This document shows positions 27,026 to 35,858 of a stretch of DNA of 64,000 bases, one piece after another. A program made the position numbers and the translations under genes. The notes below the pieces were generated by a model. The model was not told the origin of the DNA, ran no database searches, and worked only from the letters and a program-made list of their open reading frames with translations. Position 1 is the first letter of the stretch. The number at the start of each line of letters is the position of its first letter. The stretch comes from Bradyrhizobium semiaridum (GTDB taxonomy: Bacteria; Pseudomonadota; Alphaproteobacteria; Rhizobiales; Xanthobacteraceae): the NCBI RefSeq assembly GCF_020329505.1, contig NZ_JAGKJJ010000020.1, positions 62,001-126,000 of the forward strand, given 5' to 3'.

Positions 27026-27298
27026 ATGAGCCGCCTGCTTCTCATCATGTTGTCCGCCACTGCAATCTCGGTTGCGGCCGGTTCGGCTGCGTCCGCCGGC
27101 CCTCGGCACCATCATCATGAGCGCGCCTACGTGTACGCACCGAACGATCGCTACTGCCTGCAGGGGCGCATCTGGGGCTATCCCGGAAATTGCCAGTTCG
27201 CGACCTATGAACAGTGCGCGGTGACGGCGTCGGGCACCGATGCCTATTGCGATATCAACCCGCAATACGCCTTCGCGCGGCAGCAATACTACCGCTGA
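27026..27298 (+). CDS. Small exported DUF3551-like protein
   Basis: 90 residues with a signal peptide (cleavage after ASA, about residue 24), a His-rich stretch (GPRHHHHERA) and a cysteine-patterned domain ending NCQFATYEQCAVTASGTDAYC...NPQYAF. The CxFATxEQC pattern is typical of DUF3551, a lineage-specific family of Bradyrhizobium and relatives. Function is unknown; it is probably periplasmic. Confidence 0.68.
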   Translation: MSRLLLIMLSATAISVAAGSAASAGPRHHHHERAYVYAPNDRYCLQGRIWGYPGNCQFATYEQCAVTASGTDAYCDINPQYAFARQQYYR

Positions 27299-27466
27299 AC
27301 CCGAGCCGGGACAGTGAACAGGGCAGGCCGCATGATTGCGGCCCCCTGAAGCTGGAACAGCTGCCGGGGCCATGCGATGGAGCCCGATGCTGCGTTGCAG
27401 TTTCGGTTCGGCACGCCTGCAGCTTCCGACATAGGAACGGCGGTCTTGCGGATACGTTGAAGGCGC

Positions 27467-27682
27467 ATGACCGACAGCGAGCTGCGCGCACAATCTCTTG
27501 AGATCGCCTTTTCCGTCCTCCTGCAATCAGGAGATCTCGGAGACGCACAGGACGCGGCGCATTTTCTGCTGCATACGATCGACGAGATGATGGCCAAAGG
27601 CGAGCGGCGCCGGCTGCTGCTGTCGAACGCTGCGATCGACGCCTACCGGTCGAGATATCAGCCGCTCGTTCTGGCCTCATGA
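27467..27682 (+). CDS. Hypothetical 71-residue protein
   Basis: The frame encodes a helical, soluble protein (LRAQSLEIAFSVLLQSGDLG, then AAHFLLHTIDEMMAKGERRR). A GAAGG ribosome site lies about 6 nt before the ATG. I recognise no domain; short proteins of this style recur in Bradyrhizobium genomes. It converges with the next minus-strand gene. Confidence 0.55.
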   Translation: MTDSELRAQSLEIAFSVLLQSGDLGDAQDAAHFLLHTIDEMMAKGERRRLLLSNAAIDAYRSRYQPLVLAS

Positions 27683-27709
27683 TCGTCGCGAACGGTTCGG
27701 CGTCGCGGC

Positions 27710-27931
27710 TTAGACCGTCGTCGATGCGAGGGCGATCTGGAAGATTTCCTTGCCGGCCTCATTCCTGACCGAAATGAAATTCTCCTCGCGCACCATCTCC
27801 GGTTTCTCGGTGCCGATCCGGTGTGCGATGAAACTGCCGTGAGCCTTGGCCTCTTCATCGTCGGTGCACGCATGGCCAACCATGTCGCGAGCGGGAAACT
27901 GGCCGGCCAGATTGAAGAAATAGCGGGGCAT
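27710..27931 (-). CDS. DUF6894-like small protein (first copy)
   Basis: About 73 residues beginning MPRYFFNLAGQFPARDM and continuing to a C-terminal IALAST strand. The PRYFF/PKFFF start followed by a conserved acidic 'D-x-E' helix region is the mark of DUF6894-like proteins, which are abundant in Bradyrhizobium and of unknown role. An upstream ATG (27943) is possible. A second family member lies at 28922, on the other side of the Crp/Fnr gene. Confidence 0.55.
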   Translation of the reverse strand: MPRYFFNLAGQFPARDMVGHACTDDEEAKAHGSFIAHRIGTEKPEMVREENFISVRNEAGKEIFQIALASTTV

Positions 27932-28179
27932 GCGGGCCAACATCGATCGGGCCGCATTGTTCCTCGCCCATGGACTCGCCAGTGAAGCAGGGCTCGCCCG
28001 CCAAGGTATTGCCGTTGCAGGGCGATACCCGATCGGGAACGCCGCCGGTATTCGCGGATTGCCTCACATCGCCCGACGATGACCTTTAGGCAATGGCCGG
28101 ACAGATGGCGTCGATCGTCCGCCCGCAAACGCTGGACCGCCCATCTCGGCCCTTCCTGGCTCGAATTTCAGGAAACAGG

Positions 28180-28911
28180 ATGATGGCTGGCAGTCTGTCG
28201 GATGCGTTGCTGAGGAAGATAACGGTATCCAACAAGCTCGACGGCAAGGACGTCGAAGCGATCCGGAACCTATCGATCGAGCGCCGCATGACCGGCCCGC
28301 GTGAAATCGTCGTGCACGACGGGGAAAGGCCGACGCAATGCTGCCTCGTGGTCGAGGGCTTCATGTTCCGGGCCAAGACGACATTCGACGGACAAAGACA
28401 GATCCTGTCGCTGCACGTTCCCGGCGAGATTCCCGATCTGCAAAGTCTTCACCTGCGGATCATGGATCACGATCTCGTCACGCTGACCTCCTGCACGCTG
28501 GGGTTCATTCCGCATGAGGCGCTGAAGCGATTGAACAGCGCGCGTCCCAATGTGGCGGCGGCGTTGTGGCGAGAGACGCTGATCGACGCCGCGATCTTCA
28601 GGGAGTGGATCGTCAACGTCGGACGCCGCACCGGGCTGGCGCGGATGGCGCACCTGCTCTCGGAGCTTCGCCGCCGCCTCGAGGTGATCGGCCGGGCGTC
28701 GGACGGCGCGTTCCGGTTGCCGATCACGCAGGCGGAATTGGCCGATTGCCTGGCGATGTCGACGGTGCACGTCAACAGGGTGCTGCAGGAACTCCGGCGC
28801 GAGGGATTGATCGAGGTCGAGCGATCCGCCTTCCATCTGCTCAACCAGCCGAAGCTGGAGGAACTCGGGCAGTTCGACCCGCATTATCTCCATCAAACTC
28901 CAGTGTCCTAG
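28180..28911 (+). CDS. Crp/Fnr-family transcription regulator
   Basis: About 243 residues. The N-terminal cyclic-nucleotide-like barrel includes REIVVHDGERPTQCCLVVEGF and LSLHVPGEIPDLQSLH. The C-terminal winged helix (RLPITQAELADCLAMSTVHVNRVLQELRREGLI) is clear. It has no FNR-type N-terminal cysteine cluster, so it is probably not an oxygen-sensing FNR. The ATG at 28180 (MMAGSLSDALL) follows an AGGAAACAGG ribosome site; the frame extends upstream to 28093 without support. Two DUF6894-like genes flank it. Confidence 0.83.
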   Translation: MMAGSLSDALLRKITVSNKLDGKDVEAIRNLSIERRMTGPREIVVHDGERPTQCCLVVEGFMFRAKTTFDGQRQILSLHVPGEIPDLQSLHLRIMDHDLVTLTSCTLGFIPHEALKRLNSARPNVAAALWRETLIDAAIFREWIVNVGRRTGLARMAHLLSELRRRLEVIGRASDGAFRLPITQAELADCLAMSTVHVNRVLQELRREGLIEVERSAFHLLNQPKLEELGQFDPHYLHQTPVS

Positions 28912-28921
28912 AAAGCAGCCC

Positions 28922-29152
28922 GTGCCGAAATTCTTTTTTGACCTTCACGAGGATGGTCGGGTTCTTCGGGACGAGGACGGCATCGAGCTCGCCGACGAAC
29001 GCTCCGCAGAACGTCACGCGCGGCGCACCGCGTGCGATGTCACCAAGGACAGCTTTGAGCAGGGCGATACGACCGTGAAAGTATACGTGCGGGACGTGCA
29101 AGGCGCCGTCCTGATGGTCGAAGTCAGCGCAAGGATCAGCAGCGAAAGCTGA
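28922..29152 (+). CDS. DUF6894-like small protein (second copy)
   Basis: 76 residues starting at a GTG (MPKFFFDLHEDGRVLRDEDG), with the family's acidic middle (ELADERSAERHARRTACD) and terminal strand. It starts 10 nt after the stop of the Crp/Fnr gene, so the two are probably co-transcribed. It is related to the protein at 27710-27931 on the other side of the regulator. Confidence 0.6.
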   Translation: MPKFFFDLHEDGRVLRDEDGIELADERSAERHARRTACDVTKDSFEQGDTTVKVYVRDVQGAVLMVEVSARISSES

Positions 29153-29155
29153 CCG

Positions 29156-29584
29156 TCAGGCGACGGCCGAACCGCCATTGTCGATCTGGTCGGCGGTGAG
29201 CAGCAGCCGCCTGCGGATTGCGTCCTCGACCAGTGCAAGCGACTGCCTGGCTTCACGCGCCTCGGCTTCGGCGACCTGGGCGCGGAATTCGAGCGCCTCG
29301 AGCTGTTCCTGCTGAGCCTCGATCCGTCTCCGGGCTTCCTCCAGAGCTCTGGAAGCGTCGCGCAGCTTGCGCTCGGTGGCATTGATGATTTCCAGCTGAG
29401 CCTGCTCGGCGGCCTCGGCGCGGGCTTCGCTGGCGCGGGCCCGGTCCTCGATGCTGCGGAACATATCCGCGGCCTGATAGACCAGATCGAGAGCCTGAGC
29501 ACCCGGGCTTGGGGCAGGCTGTCTCGGAAATCCCAGAACATTTTCGCTGGCCGCAAAGGGCCTTCGGAAACCGCGCAGTGCCAT
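29156..29584 (-). CDS. Hypothetical coiled-coil protein
   Basis: 142 residues. A long Ala/Glu/Arg-rich region (about 45-130; for example RRIEAQQEQLEALEFRAQV) is predicted to be one continuous coiled coil. No membrane segment or enzymatic motif is visible. It ends 4 nt from the preceding gene on the opposite strand. A CtrA-like site lies about 55 nt upstream of its start. Function is unknown. Confidence 0.55.
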   Translation of the reverse strand: MALRGFRRPFAASENVLGFPRQPAPSPGAQALDLVYQAADMFRSIEDRARASEARAEAAEQAQLEIINATERKLRDASRALEEARRRIEAQQEQLEALEFRAQVAEAEAREARQSLALVEDAIRRRLLLTADQIDNGGSAVA

Positions 29585-30025
29585 TGCAATCCAGCCCTTC
29601 GCGAGTCAGTTATATAAAGACAACTTGCAGTAGTTATAGTTAACGAATGGTTAATGCGGCCATCTCCTTGCCGCTATCCACCGGTTTCTGTCCGCGCCGC
29701 AAAACACCGGGCGACGTCTCGTCTCATGGACTCGCCGTGCGCCGCCGCCGCGTGTCGGATGCGAATCAGGGATCAGCACGGCGTTGTGGGCATGTCATGC
29801 CACGATGGTGGATCGATCGCGCCGCCGGAGCATCGCGCGCTTGCGGAACCGCGCTGATTTGGGCGACGGCGCCAGCCCGGCCTCTATGGCATAAGTTTGG
29901 CGTCCCGCCCGCTATAATTCTCCAGTGTCGAATTGCAGGTCCATGGAGCGATCGATATACCGACGCCCTATGTGGCAGCGCAGCGGGCTCAGAATGAACC
30001 ACGCAATCGCCACCGGACGTCGTCA
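29585..30025. other. Intergenic region before PBP1A, no convincing gene
   Basis: About 440 nt separate the divergent coiled-coil and PBP1A genes. An AT-rich start (29600-29655) carries promoter-like sequence and a CtrA-like box. Open frames in the rest have protein compositions unlike real genes (Arg/Ala/Ser rich, no ribosome site). Confidence 0.5.
29640..29654. promoter_or_regulatory. CtrA-like box TTAA-N7-TTAA
   Basis: The sequence TTAACGAATGGTTAA matches the alphaproteobacterial CtrA recognition pattern TTAA-N7-TTAA exactly. It sits in the divergent promoter region of a coiled-coil gene and penicillin-binding protein 1A. Control of cell-wall synthesis by the cell cycle regulator would make sense, but the assignment rests on the motif alone. 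Confidence 0.4.
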
Positions 30026-32512
30026 ATGAGATTGCTGTTACGGTTCTTCGGGTTTCTGTTCACGGCAGGGTCGATCCTGTTTCTCGCCGGCCTCGCCGCG
30101 GTCGCAGGATTGTTCTGGCACTTTTCCAAGGACCTGCCGGACTATTCGCAGCTGCAGAACTACGAGCCGCCGGTGATGACCCGCGTGCACGCGGTCGACG
30201 GCGCGCTGCTCGGCGAATACGCCAAGGAGCGCCGGCTCTATCTGCCGATCCAGGCGGTGCCGAAGCTCGTGATCAACAGCTTCCTGGCGGCCGAGGACAA
30301 GAATTTCTACGAGCACGGCGGTGTCGATTATACCGGCATGGCGCGCGCCTGCGTCGCCTACATCCAGAACTTCGGTTCGAACCGAAGGCCGCAGGGCGCC
30401 TCGACCATCACCCAGCAGGTCGCCAAGAACTTCCTGTTGACCAACGAGGTCTCGTTCTCGCGCAAGATCAAGGAAGCCTTGCTCGCGATGCGGATCGAGC
30501 GCGCGTATTCCAAGGACAAGATCCTCGAGCTCTATCTCAACGAGATCTATCTCGGGCTCGGCACCTACGGCATCGCGGCGGCCTCGCTGGTCTATTTCGA
30601 CAAGTCGGTGAACGAGCTGTCGATCGCCGAGGCCGCTTACCTCGCGGCGCTGCCGAAGATGCCGGCCAGCCTGCATCCGGTGCGCAACCGCGCCCGCGCC
30701 ATCGAGCGCCGCAATTACGTGATCGACCGTCTGCAGGAGAACGGCTGGATCACTACCGCCGATGCCGAGAAGGCGCGCAAGGAGCCGCTGACCGTCACCA
30801 CCCGCGCGAACGGCGCGCATACTTTCGCCGGCGAATATTTCTCGGAAGAAGTCCGCCGCGACATCTTCGAGCGCTACGGCGAGAAGAAGCTCTACGAGGG
30901 CGGCCTGTCGGTGCGCACCACGCTGGATCCCAAGGTCCAGGTGATGGCGCGCAAGGCGATGGTGACCGGGCTCGTGAACTATGACGAGCAGCAGGGCTAT
31001 CGCGGCGCGATCCAGAAGCTCAACATCTCCGGCGACTGGGGCGTCCCGCTCGCCGAGATCAAGTCGCTGACCGACATCTCGCCGTGGCGCATGGCGGTGG
31101 TGCTGGAGAGCAACGACCAGTCGGCGCGGATCGGCTTCCAGCCGGGCAGGGAGCTCGGCGGCGCCATCAGCAAGCAGCGCGAGACCGGCATCGTCACGCT
31201 CGAGGGCGTGCGCTGGGCAAGGACGGTGTCCGGCTCCACCAAGGGCAGGTCGCCGACCTCGGTGGCGCAGGTGCTGCAGCCGGGCGACGTGATCTACGCC
31301 GACCCGCTCTACAGCAAGGACGGCCAGCGTGTCGAAGGCCAGTACCGGCTGCGTCAGATCCCGGAGATATCAGGCGCGATGGTGGCAATGGACCCGCGCA
31401 CCGGCCGCGTGCTCGCGATGGTCGGCGGCTTTTCGTTCGACCAGAGCCAGTTCAACCGCGCCACGCAGGCCTACCGGCAGCCCGGCTCGACCTTCAAGCC
31501 GATCGTCTATTCGGCGGCGCTCGACAACGGTTACACCGGCTCGACCATGATGATCGACGCGCCAATCGAGATCGACATGGGGCAGGGCAATGTCTGGCGC
31601 CCGGAGAACTTCTCCAGCGGCCGTTATCAGGGCCAGGTGACGCTGCGCAACGCGCTGCGGCTGTCGCTCAACACCGTGACGGTGCGGCTGGCGCAGGAGA
31701 TCGGCATGCCGCTGATCGGTGAATATGCCAAGCGCTTCGGCGTCTATGACGACCTGCCGAACTATCTCTCCTACGCGCTCGGCGCCGGCGAGACCACGGT
31801 GATGCGCATGGTCACGGCGTATTCGATGATCGCCAATGGCGGCCGCCGCGTGAAGCCGACCCTGATCGACCGCATCCAGGATCGCTACGGCCACACCATT
31901 TTCAAGCACGACCAGCGCGAATGCCTGCGCTGTGACGCGCCGGAAGGCTGGAAGAACCAGGCGGAGCCGCAGCTCGTCGACCATCGCGAGCAGGTGCTCG
32001 ACGCGATGAGCGCCTATCAGATCACCTCGCTGATGGAGGGTGTGGTTCAAGCCGGCACCGGCACCGCGCTGAAGGAGGTCGGCAAGCCGATCGCCGGCAA
32101 GACCGGCACCTCGAACGAGGCCAAGGACCTCTGGTTCGTCGGCTTCTCGCATGACCTCGTGGTCGGCCTCTATGTCGGCTACGACAAGCCGCGCTCGCTC
32201 GGCCGCAACGCGCAGGCCGGCCATACCGCGGCGCCGATCGCGCGCGACTTCATGAAGCTCGCGCTCGCCGACAAGCCGCCGACCCCGTTCGACAAGCCGG
32301 TCGGCATCCGCCTCGTGCTGGTCGACGCCAAGACCGGCATGCGCGCTGCGCCCGGGCAGCGGGGCGTCGTGCTCGAAGCCTTCAAGCCGGGCCAGGCGCC
32401 GCCGGTCAATGACCTCGTCGCCGGCACCGATGTGATCGACGGCACCCAGCAAGGCATCTCGCCGGACGCAGATCGCGCGGTGATGCGCTCGGGCACGGGG
32501 GGGTTGTATTGA
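30026..32512 (+). CDS. mrcA: Penicillin-binding protein 1A (bifunctional transglycosylase/transpeptidase)
   Basis: 828 residues. An N-terminal membrane anchor (about 9-30) is followed by a glycosyltransferase-51 domain with AAEDKNFYEHGGVDY and GASTITQQVAKN, an OB-like insert, and a transpeptidase domain with the nucleophile Ser488 in PGSTFKPI, an SLN motif (LSLNTVTV) and KTGTSN. It polymerises and crosslinks peptidoglycan in the periplasm. The ATG at 30026 starts right at the membrane anchor; the extra upstream frame is not protein-like. A repeat hairpin follows the gene. Confidence 0.92.
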   Translation: MRLLLRFFGFLFTAGSILFLAGLAAVAGLFWHFSKDLPDYSQLQNYEPPVMTRVHAVDGALLGEYAKERRLYLPIQAVPKLVINSFLAAEDKNFYEHGGVDYTGMARACVAYIQNFGSNRRPQGASTITQQVAKNFLLTNEVSFSRKIKEALLAMRIERAYSKDKILELYLNEIYLGLGTYGIAAASLVYFDKSVNELSIAEAAYLAALPKMPASLHPVRNRARAIERRNYVIDRLQENGWITTADAEKARKEPLTVTTRANGAHTFAGEYFSEEVRRDIFERYGEKKLYEGGLSVRTTLDPKVQVMARKAMVTGLVNYDEQQGYRGAIQKLNISGDWGVPLAEIKSLTDISPWRMAVVLESNDQSARIGFQPGRELGGAISKQRETGIVTLEGVRWARTVSGSTKGRSPTSVAQVLQPGDVIYADPLYSKDGQRVEGQYRLRQIPEISGAMVAMDPRTGRVLAMVGGFSFDQSQFNRATQAYRQPGSTFKPIVYSAALDNGYTGSTMMIDAPIEIDMGQGNVWRPENFSSGRYQGQVTLRNALRLSLNTVTVRLAQEIGMPLIGEYAKRFGVYDDLPNYLSYALGAGETTVMRMVTAYSMIANGGRRVKPTLIDRIQDRYGHTIFKHDQRECLRCDAPEGWKNQAEPQLVDHREQVLDAMSAYQITSLMEGVVQAGTGTALKEVGKPIAGKTGTSNEAKDLWFVGFSHDLVVGLYVGYDKPRSLGRNAQAGHTAAPIARDFMKLALADKPPTPFDKPVGIRLVLVDAKTGMRAAPGQRGVVLEAFKPGQAPPVNDLVAGTDVIDGTQQGISPDADRAVMRSGTGGLY

Positions 32513-32525
32513 GGATGGGGCGGCC

Positions 32526-32594
32526 GTAGCCCGCATGAGCGAAGCGATATGCGGGGACCTAAGCCCCGGATGTCGCTCCGCTCATCCGGGCTAC
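32526..32594. repeat. Long imperfect inverted repeat after PBP1A
   Basis: The left arm GTAGCCCGCATGAGCGAAGC and the right arm ending TCATCCGGGCTAC (complementary over about 30 bp with few mismatches) form a strong hairpin. It is a REP-like element of a kind repeated in Bradyrhizobium genomes and could end the PBP1A transcript. The 32595-32769 stretch beyond holds no gene. Confidence 0.6.
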
Positions 32595-32769
32595 GATGCT
32601 ACGATGCGAGCGCCAGAATTTGGCTCGCATTTGCCACCACAGCGCTTGCCAAGTCCGGGACCAAGCGGGTAGAAGGTCGCACTTGCGCGAGACGCTGATT
32701 TGGGATGTGTCCCGGCGCATCAAGATTATCCAGACATCCAGCTAAGCTGTTGATATCGCGGATAGTTCT

Positions 32770-32843
32770 TGGGGAATGGTGTAACGGTAGCACAACAGAC
32801 TCTGACTCTGTTTGTCTTGGTTCGAATCCAGGTTCCCCAGCCA
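32770..32843 (+). tRNA. tRNA-Gln (anticodon CTG)
   Basis: A complete cloverleaf can be drawn. The acceptor stem pairs TGGGGAA with TTCCCCA, followed by G and an encoded CCA. The D arm is GTG-loop-CAC. The anticodon stem pairs ACAGA with TCTGT around the loop CTCTGAC (anticodon CTG). The T arm is CTTGG-TTCGAAT-CCAGG. The 3' end is the integration target of the downstream phage-like element, which leaves the tRNA intact. Confidence 0.95.
32827..32843 (+). repeat. attL core (17-bp direct repeat inside tRNA-Gln)
   Basis: TCCAGGTTCCCCAGCCA forms the 3' half of the T arm, the acceptor strand and CCA of the tRNA. The same 17 bases recur at 50703-50719, where they are not part of a tRNA, and the bases just outside both copies differ. 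This defines left and right junctions of the integrated element. Confidence 0.9.
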
Positions 32844-33082
32844 TATCGCCTGTACGTCAATAAAATCAGTAGCTTAGGCCAGTCGAAGCCTCGCTGGGAA
32901 GTCGCGACTCGTAACACATCCGAGTAGCTGAAAAACTACAAAATGGTATTTTAGTAGGGTTGTTCGCGCAACTTTATTGCGCAATAATATTACCCAGTCG
33001 GGCGTGATCCCGACGCGAAAGCACACACAGAGAGAAGCTGTTCTCCCTCGCACTCGCCCAACCAGCGAGCGCCAAACGTGTT
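32844..33082. other. Element left end, non-coding: candidate integrase arm sites and late promoter
   Basis: This 239-nt AT-richer stretch lies between attL and the portal gene. It contains GTAG-CTGAAAAA-CTAC (32926-32941) and repeated GCGCAA/TTGCGC elements near 32966-32990 (TTGTTCGCGCAACTTTATTG then CGCAATAATA), which could be integrase or regulator binding sites. No gene is visible. Confidence 0.4.
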
Positions 33083-34348
33083 GTGCTGTTGTCCATCTTC
33101 GATCGCTTCCGTAAGGCCACCCCGGCAGTAGAAACCAAGGCCAGCCTCGCTGATGCGAGCGGCTTCTACTTTGACCTGTTCGGTGCATCGCCGACGCTCG
33201 CGGGCATCTCGGTCACTCCCTACAGCGCCATGCAGTGCGCTCCAGTCTCTTGCGCGGTCCGCGCGATCTCAGAGGCCGTATCGTCGCTCCCGGTCAAGGT
33301 TTTCAAAAAGACCGCTGCCGGCCGCGAAGAGATCGACCATCCCATCACCAAGCTGCTCAACGAGGCGCCAAATAGCTGGCAGCCCGCAGCGACGTTCAAG
33401 CGCCTGATGACGATGGACTGCCTGCTGCAGCCTTACGGCGCGTTCTGTCAGGTCGTCCGCGTCGGCGACGGCGCCGTCTATGAACTGGTCCGGCTCGATC
33501 CCCGCCTGTCGTCGATCGTCGTCGACTACAGCAACTTTGAAGCCGCATACGCGATCAAGGCGGACGGCTCCAGCCCCAAGCGCACCATTCCCGGCTCGCA
33601 AATCCTTCACTTCGCCACGCCAGCATACGATCCTACGCGCGGCCTGATCGGCGAGAACCGCGACACCATCGCACTGGCGATCGTGCTGGAGCGCTTCGCC
33701 AACCAGTTGTTCGCGAACGGCGCCCGCCCGTCCGGCATCATGAGTGTCCCCAAGTCCTGGGTGAAAGACACCCTCGACAAGGCCAAGGCGGCATTCAGCG
33801 CCGCCCATTCCGGGACCAGTGCGGGCGGCACCGCATGGGTCACCGACGACATGAAGTTTCAGCAACTCATGCTGAACGCGACGGACGCCCAATACATCGA
33901 ACTACGCAACTACATGCTCGGCGAGATCGCCCGTATCTTCCGGGTGAGCCTGCATCTGCTCATGGCGCTGGAGAAAAACGTCGCCCGGTCGATCGAAGCA
34001 TTGGGCCAAGAGTTCCTGAGCTTTACGCTGTTGCCGCACCTGATCGCCCAGCAACAGGAATTCACGCTCAAGCTGTTGACGGAAGACGAGCGCGCGGCCG
34101 GAATCACGATCGAATACGACACAACGCACCTCGTTAAGGCCGATCTCTTGCAGCGCAGTCAGGCACTCGCCGCTGCAGTTTCCGGCCGTATCCTGACGTC
34201 CAATGAAGCGCGCGATCTCGGCTGGTCAGTTGGGCCGATCGAGGGCGGCAACGTTCTCGAAAACCCGTGGACCTCATCCGCGTATCGCGGTGGCAAACTC
34301 AATGGTCGGTCAAATGACAACCAGAACAACGACGCGGAGGCCGCCTAA
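33083..34348 (+). CDS. Phage portal protein (HK97 family)
   Basis: 421 residues. YSAMQCAPVSCAVRAISEAVSSLPVKVF, the GLIGENRDTIALAIVLERFANQLFANGARPSGI helix region and LTSNEARDLGWSVGPIEGG near the end are classic portal landmarks. The dodecameric portal is the DNA entry gate of the capsid. The start is taken as GTG 33083; TTG 33089 is possible. Unusually it is the first gene of the element, with the terminase 6 kb downstream. It abuts the TapI-like gene (TAATG). Confidence 0.88.
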   Translation: MLLSIFDRFRKATPAVETKASLADASGFYFDLFGASPTLAGISVTPYSAMQCAPVSCAVRAISEAVSSLPVKVFKKTAAGREEIDHPITKLLNEAPNSWQPAATFKRLMTMDCLLQPYGAFCQVVRVGDGAVYELVRLDPRLSSIVVDYSNFEAAYAIKADGSSPKRTIPGSQILHFATPAYDPTRGLIGENRDTIALAIVLERFANQLFANGARPSGIMSVPKSWVKDTLDKAKAAFSAAHSGTSAGGTAWVTDDMKFQQLMLNATDAQYIELRNYMLGEIARIFRVSLHLLMALEKNVARSIEALGQEFLSFTLLPHLIAQQQEFTLKLLTEDERAAGITIEYDTTHLVKADLLQRSQALAAAVSGRILTSNEARDLGWSVGPIEGGNVLENPWTSSAYRGGKLNGRSNDNQNNDAEAA

Positions 34349-35025
34349 TGCTCCGCACGATCCACCTCCACGGCAGCCTAGGGAAGCAGTTCGGGAAGAG
34401 CCATCGGTTATCTGTGTCTACTGCGGGCGAGGCGCTGCGCGCTCTAAACTGCAACTTCCCCGGCAAGTTCGTTGAAGCGCTTCAAACCGGCTCATTCAAG
34501 CTGGTGCGCGGTGACAAACGCAACGGCATGCACTTCACCGACGTGAAGCTCGTCAACAGCTTCAATCTCGGCAGCGCAGACCTGCATCTGATCCCGGTCG
34601 CCCGCGGCGCCGGCAACGGCAAGGGTGCGGTCAAGACCATCATCGGGACCGCGCTGATCGGCGGCGCGATCTTCCTGTCGGGCGGCACGCTCGCGGCCCC
34701 GCTCGCGAACTTGAGCACGGCCATTCCCGGCGGCCTCGGTTTGACCTGGGGTAACATCGCAGCGATCGGCCTTGGTGTGACGCTCGCTGGTGTCTCGACG
34801 CTGCTCTCCAGACCGACCGAGAGCACCGAGCAAAAGCAGTCCTACAACATCAACGGCGCCAGCAACGTCGGTAACCAAGGCGATCCGATCCAGCTCATCT
34901 ACGGCCGCACGATGGTGCAGACCGTGAACATCTCCTTCGATGCCAACATCGAGGACATCGGCGCCTATCAGGGCATCGATTACGCGAGCGGCGTTCGCTT
35001 GCTCTTCCCGGCAGGTAACTACTGA
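34348..35025 (+). CDS. Tail assembly protein I-like (TapI family)
   Basis: 225 residues. The N-terminal ubiquitin-like part (MLRTIHLHGSLGKQFGKSHR) and the LKLVNSFNLGSADLHLIPV-like region resemble lambda gpI. A central hydrophobic segment (about 97-155; GTALIGGAIFLSGGTL, LTWGNIAAIGLGVTLAGV) and the NVGNQGDPIQLIYGRTMV tail follow. In lambda-like phages gpI precedes the tail-tip protein J. Here it follows the portal and no J-like protein exists in the element, so its present role is unclear. Confidence 0.7.
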   Translation: MLRTIHLHGSLGKQFGKSHRLSVSTAGEALRALNCNFPGKFVEALQTGSFKLVRGDKRNGMHFTDVKLVNSFNLGSADLHLIPVARGAGNGKGAVKTIIGTALIGGAIFLSGGTLAAPLANLSTAIPGGLGLTWGNIAAIGLGVTLAGVSTLLSRPTESTEQKQSYNINGASNVGNQGDPIQLIYGRTMVQTVNISFDANIEDIGAYQGIDYASGVRLLFPAGNY

Positions 35026-35345
35026 TGATCGCCCCCTACACAACGTTCTTTGGCGACGCCGAGCACGCGTTTCAGCTCACGCCCACGCTTATGATTGAGC
35101 TTGAGGCGAAGTGCGGCCCGATCGGCGGGCTCTTCAATCGCGTGAACTATCGTCAGTTCTCACAGGCCGATCTCAGTGAGACCATCCGGCTCGCGCTCAT
35201 TGGCGGTGGCACCGCGCCTAAGCGCGCCGCCGAGCTGGTCGCGGCCTATGTCGCCGATCGACCGATGGTCGAGACATACCCCATCGCCGTGAAGATTCTT
35301 GAACGTGTCTGGTTCGGCGCACCGAACGAGGCGACCAATGGATAA
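35025..35345 (+). CDS. Tail assembly chaperone-like (GTA gp10/TAC_11 type), copy 1
   Basis: 106 residues with the pattern of the GTA-gp10 family: LTPTLMIELEAKCGPIGGLF, then LSETIRLALIGGG, AAELVAAYVADRPM and a closing VKILERVWFG. Family members sit before tape-measure genes and are thought to act as tail chaperones. This copy is instead between the TapI-like gene (1-nt overlap, ATGATG region) and the protease gene (8-nt overlap). Related genes occur at 37009 and 42301. Confidence 0.6.
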   Translation: MIAPYTTFFGDAEHAFQLTPTLMIELEAKCGPIGGLFNRVNYRQFSQADLSETIRLALIGGGTAPKRAAELVAAYVADRPMVETYPIAVKILERVWFGAPNEATNG

Positions 35346-35829
35346 GCTCGAAGTCAAAGCCACGCTCAGCGTCACCGACGAAGGGGAGATCGTTGGAACC
35401 GCATGGCCTTTCAATGCCGGCCCCGACACGACCGGCGACATCATCACCAAAGGCGCATTCAATTTCGTCTCCAATGAATTGCCCATGTTGTTCGGCCATG
35501 ACGTGGGCGACCTGATCGGCACCTGGACCGATGCAGTCGAAACGGCTGACGGCCTCACCGTCAAGGGCAAGCTCCACCTCGATCAGCCGCGCGCCCGCAC
35601 CATCCTGGGCATGATCAAGAGTGGCCTCGTTAGTGGCCTGTCGATCGGCTTCAAGACGAAATCTTGGACGCAGCGAGGCCGCAACCGCGTGATCGCGGCC
35701 CTCGACCTCTACGAGGTTTCGGTGGTTCGCAACCCAGCGCACCCGCGCGCCCGCATCTCATCGGCGAAGGAATATGACCGCGCATCCGCCGTGGCGTCGG
35801 TCATCCGCGACTTCACGGCAAGCATTTGA
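35338..35829 (+). CDS. HK97-family prohead protease
   Basis: 163 residues with the U35/HK97 protease core: GTAWPFNAGPDTTGDIITKGAF, the catalytic histidine in LFGHDVGDLIG, the serine in GLVSGLSIGF, and LDLYEVSVVRNPAHPRA. It trims the scaffold part of the capsid protein during head maturation. The ATG at 35338 overlaps the previous stop by 8 nt. The capsid gene follows at once. Confidence 0.87.
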   Translation: MDKLEVKATLSVTDEGEIVGTAWPFNAGPDTTGDIITKGAFNFVSNELPMLFGHDVGDLIGTWTDAVETADGLTVKGKLHLDQPRARTILGMIKSGLVSGLSIGFKTKSWTQRGRNRVIAALDLYEVSVVRNPAHPRARISSAKEYDRASAVASVIRDFTASI

Positions 35830-35858
35830 ACCCCATCAAGGAAGGTAGAACTACCACT

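Noticed and set aside
29647..29997. Plus-strand frame before PBP1A
   Set aside because: Arg/Ala/Ser-rich translation without ribosome site or any family resemblance; read as intergenic.
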